64,000 nt of DNA from Picosynechococcus sp. PCC 7003 (GTDB taxonomy: Bacteria > Cyanobacteriota > Cyanobacteriia > Cyanobacteriales > MRBY01): the NCBI RefSeq assembly GCF_001693255.1, contig NZ_CP016474.1, positions 372,001 to 436,000 of the forward strand. The letters are read 5' to 3'. Both the position numbers and the translations under genes were made by a program. Under the pieces are notes generated by a model. That model had not been told where the DNA came from. It made no database searches and worked only from the letters and a program-made list of their open reading frames with translations. Positions 62,679 to 64,000 of this stretch are shown here, piece after piece (the stretch's first letter is position 1; every line of letters starts with the position of its first letter).

Positions 62679-64000
62679 CTACTTTTCCACAAGCCAGAGG
62701 GGTAAACTTTGGCTTGGATTTACAGCTAAACCTTGAATATTGGCCTGGGCAAAAACATATTCTTTCCCTTGCCAAATGGGAATATAAGGCACATCCGCCA
62801 CCATCTGTTCTTGGATTTGCGTGAAAATTTCGAGGCGTTTTGTCGGGTCAGTTTCCGTCCGTTGGGCATCAATTAATTGGTTCATCGCTTCATTCCAATA
62901 AAAAGACCCTTGGTTCTGTGCGCCTCCCGATTCACAGCCCGTTTCTGGGGAACCCACCTCACAATTTAGAAGGGGATGAATGTAATTATCCGCATCTAAA
63001 AAGTCTGGGTACCAGTTCCCCAGGGCTGCCGGATAAATCCCCTGGGCAATATTTTGGAAAAAGGTCGCTCCTTCGACGCTGCTGGGCTCAAATTGTAATA
63101 ATCCCCCCAGTTCGCGGTTCGCATATTCCCTGAGGGTCGTGGCGATAATGCCGCGGGTGGTGGAACCAGAGGGATACCAGAGGGGAATCACCGCTGGATT
63201 TTCGGGGGTAAACCCGGCTTCGGTGAGGAGGGTTTTGGCTTGTTCGATGTTGGCATCACCATAGGTGCTTTGGAACAGCGGTTGGGACGCCGGAAAAGAA
63301 GTGGGAATCAAGCTATAGAGGGGATCCGCTTGGCCATTGAGCACCCGTTCGTTGATCAGGTTGCGGTCTAGGAGAGCGGCGATCGCCTGACGAACTTCTA
63401 GCTGATCAAGGGGGGCTTGGTTGCGGTTCAGCACCATAAAATTCACCGCTGTCCCCTCTGCTTCTAGGGCTTGGATCTGGCCGCTTTCTGCCTCCCGGAG
63501 CAAATTACTCACCTGTTCTGGCTCTAGGGATTGGTACGCAATATCCACGGCCCCCGTCTGGAGCGCATTAAATAAATTGGCGGCATTACTATTGAAAATC
63601 TGAATATCCACCCCAGCATTTTTCGGCGCTTCGCCCCAGTAGTCGTCATTGCGGTCGAGGGTAATCGTGTCACTACCGAAGTTCGTCAACCGATAAGGGC
63701 CAGTACCCACCAGTTGACTGGGGTTAAAGGCACCTTCCCCAATTTCATAGGCCGCAGGGGAAACAGCGCTGGCACCGGCAAAGGCCAATAATGCCGGGAA
63801 AGCAGCAAAGGGTTGCTTGAGGGTAATGGTTAGCTCATATTCCCCTGTCGCTTCGATATTTTCGATAATGTCTCCCAACAGAAAAGAAGGTTTGCCCTTA
63901 TTTTCCATAAAGCGATCTAAAGAGAATTTCATTGCCGCTGCGTTAAAGGGTTCACCATCGTGGAAAGTGACCCCTTCTCGTAGGGGAATGGTGTAGGTAA
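62679..64000 (-). CDS. ABC transporter family 5 solute-binding protein, N-terminus outside window
   Basis: 440 C-terminal codons of an oligopeptide/dipeptide-type (SBP_bac_5) binding protein; the frame is open through the right edge, where TYTIPLREGVTFHDGEPFNA is the typical N-terminal-third motif. Further family parts are VGTGPYRLTNF, LEVRQAIAALLDRNLI, ARTLLTEAGF-like AKTLLTEAGFTPE, and IPLWYPSGSTTRG, ending VPYIPIWQGKEYVF...LPLWLVEK. It binds peptides or other solutes outside the membrane for an ABC importer. An internal ATG at 63932 is not the start. The signal peptide lies beyond the window. Confidence 0.9.
   Translation of the reverse strand, partial: TYTIPLREGVTFHDGEPFNAAAMKFSLDRFMENKGKPSFLLGDIIENIEATGEYELTITLKQPFAAFPALLAFAGASAVSPAAYEIGEGAFNPSQLVGTGPYRLTNFGSDTITLDRNDDYWGEAPKNAGVDIQIFNSNAANLFNALQTGAVDIAYQSLEPEQVSNLLREAESGQIQALEAEGTAVNFMVLNRNQAPLDQLEVRQAIAALLDRNLINERVLNGQADPLYSLIPTSFPASQPLFQSTYGDANIEQAKTLLTEAGFTPENPAVIPLWYPSGSTTRGIIATTLREYANRELGGLLQFEPSSVEGATFFQNIAQGIYPAALGNWYPDFLDADNYIHPLLNCEVGSPETGCESGGAQNQGSFYWNEAMNQLIDAQRTETDPTKRLEIFTQIQEQMVADVPYIPIWQGKEYVFAQANIQGLAVNPSQSLPLWLVEK

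Noticed and set aside
1-64000. CRISPR array or tRNA/rRNA genes
   Set aside because: No regularly spaced direct repeats of 25-40 bases and no GTTCGAAT-type T-arm with cloverleaf context seen; a systematic scan (tRNAscan, CRISPR finder) was not possible.

Overview
The window is chromosomal DNA of a unicellular cyanobacterium. The evidence is the very frequent octamer GCGATCGC (HIP1), photosynthesis genes (petG, a cytochrome cM-like gene, a Psb32-like TPM protein, a likely petL), the cyanobacterial PanC-Cmk fusion, an Ftn2/ZipN (ARC6-like) division protein, a group 2 sigma-70 factor and many small protein families restricted to cyanobacteria. Gene content and style resemble the marine Picosynechococcus (Synechococcus sp. 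PCC 7002) group; that placement is inference.

Layout. 1-7.9 kb: an EF-G paralogue (cut by the window edge), an rRNA/tRNA 2'-O-methyltransferase, PanC-Cmk, an RlpA-like protein, PurM, a CBS-pair protein and a HEAT-repeat protein. 8-14 kb is an accessory patch: a 31-residue PetL-like ORF, a partial copy of the 3' end of the nearby FdhF/YdeP-like gene, a decayed IS transposase, a MITE-like palindrome and a stress-type cluster (CsbD, lmo0937-type membrane protein, double CsbD, BON domain), then the FdhF/YdeP-like molybdoenzyme. 14-25.8 kb is core: FtsH, a DMT transporter, GcvH, PepP, PdhA, a 714-bp gene-free gap with several hairpins, Ftn2, DUF2227, a phosphoribosyltransferase and a GNAT-like protein.

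25.8-29.4 kb is the most interesting part. A large type IIG-like restriction-modification gene survives only as an N-terminal nuclease fragment and a C-terminal fragment. Between them sits a complete, AT-rich, HIP1-free restriction-modification system: a DNA methyltransferase, a clear homologue of the BamHI endonuclease with every catalytic and main base-contacting residue retained, and a controller (C) protein whose gene overlaps the endonuclease gene by 4 nt and is preceded by a recognisable C-box. It is one restriction system nested in the ruins of another, with a predicted GGATCC specificity.

29.4-64 kb is ordinary cyanobacterial backbone: a TolB-like lipoprotein, YifB, an FAD oxidoreductase, an LCP protein, a MoeB-rhodanese protein, a group 2 sigma factor, PriA, NadC, an LpxB-like protein, an RsbU-type phosphatase, a glycosyltransferase, a class A PBP, PetG, cytochrome cM with two overlapping partner genes, PabC-like, Psb32-like, NrdB, a STAS protein probably starting at AUU, mini-RNase III, RlmB-like, GlyQ, a fructosamine-kinase-like protein, a TIGR04282-type transferase, TsaB, RpsN and a partial family 5 ABC solute-binding protein. 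I found no tRNA, rRNA or CRISPR array.
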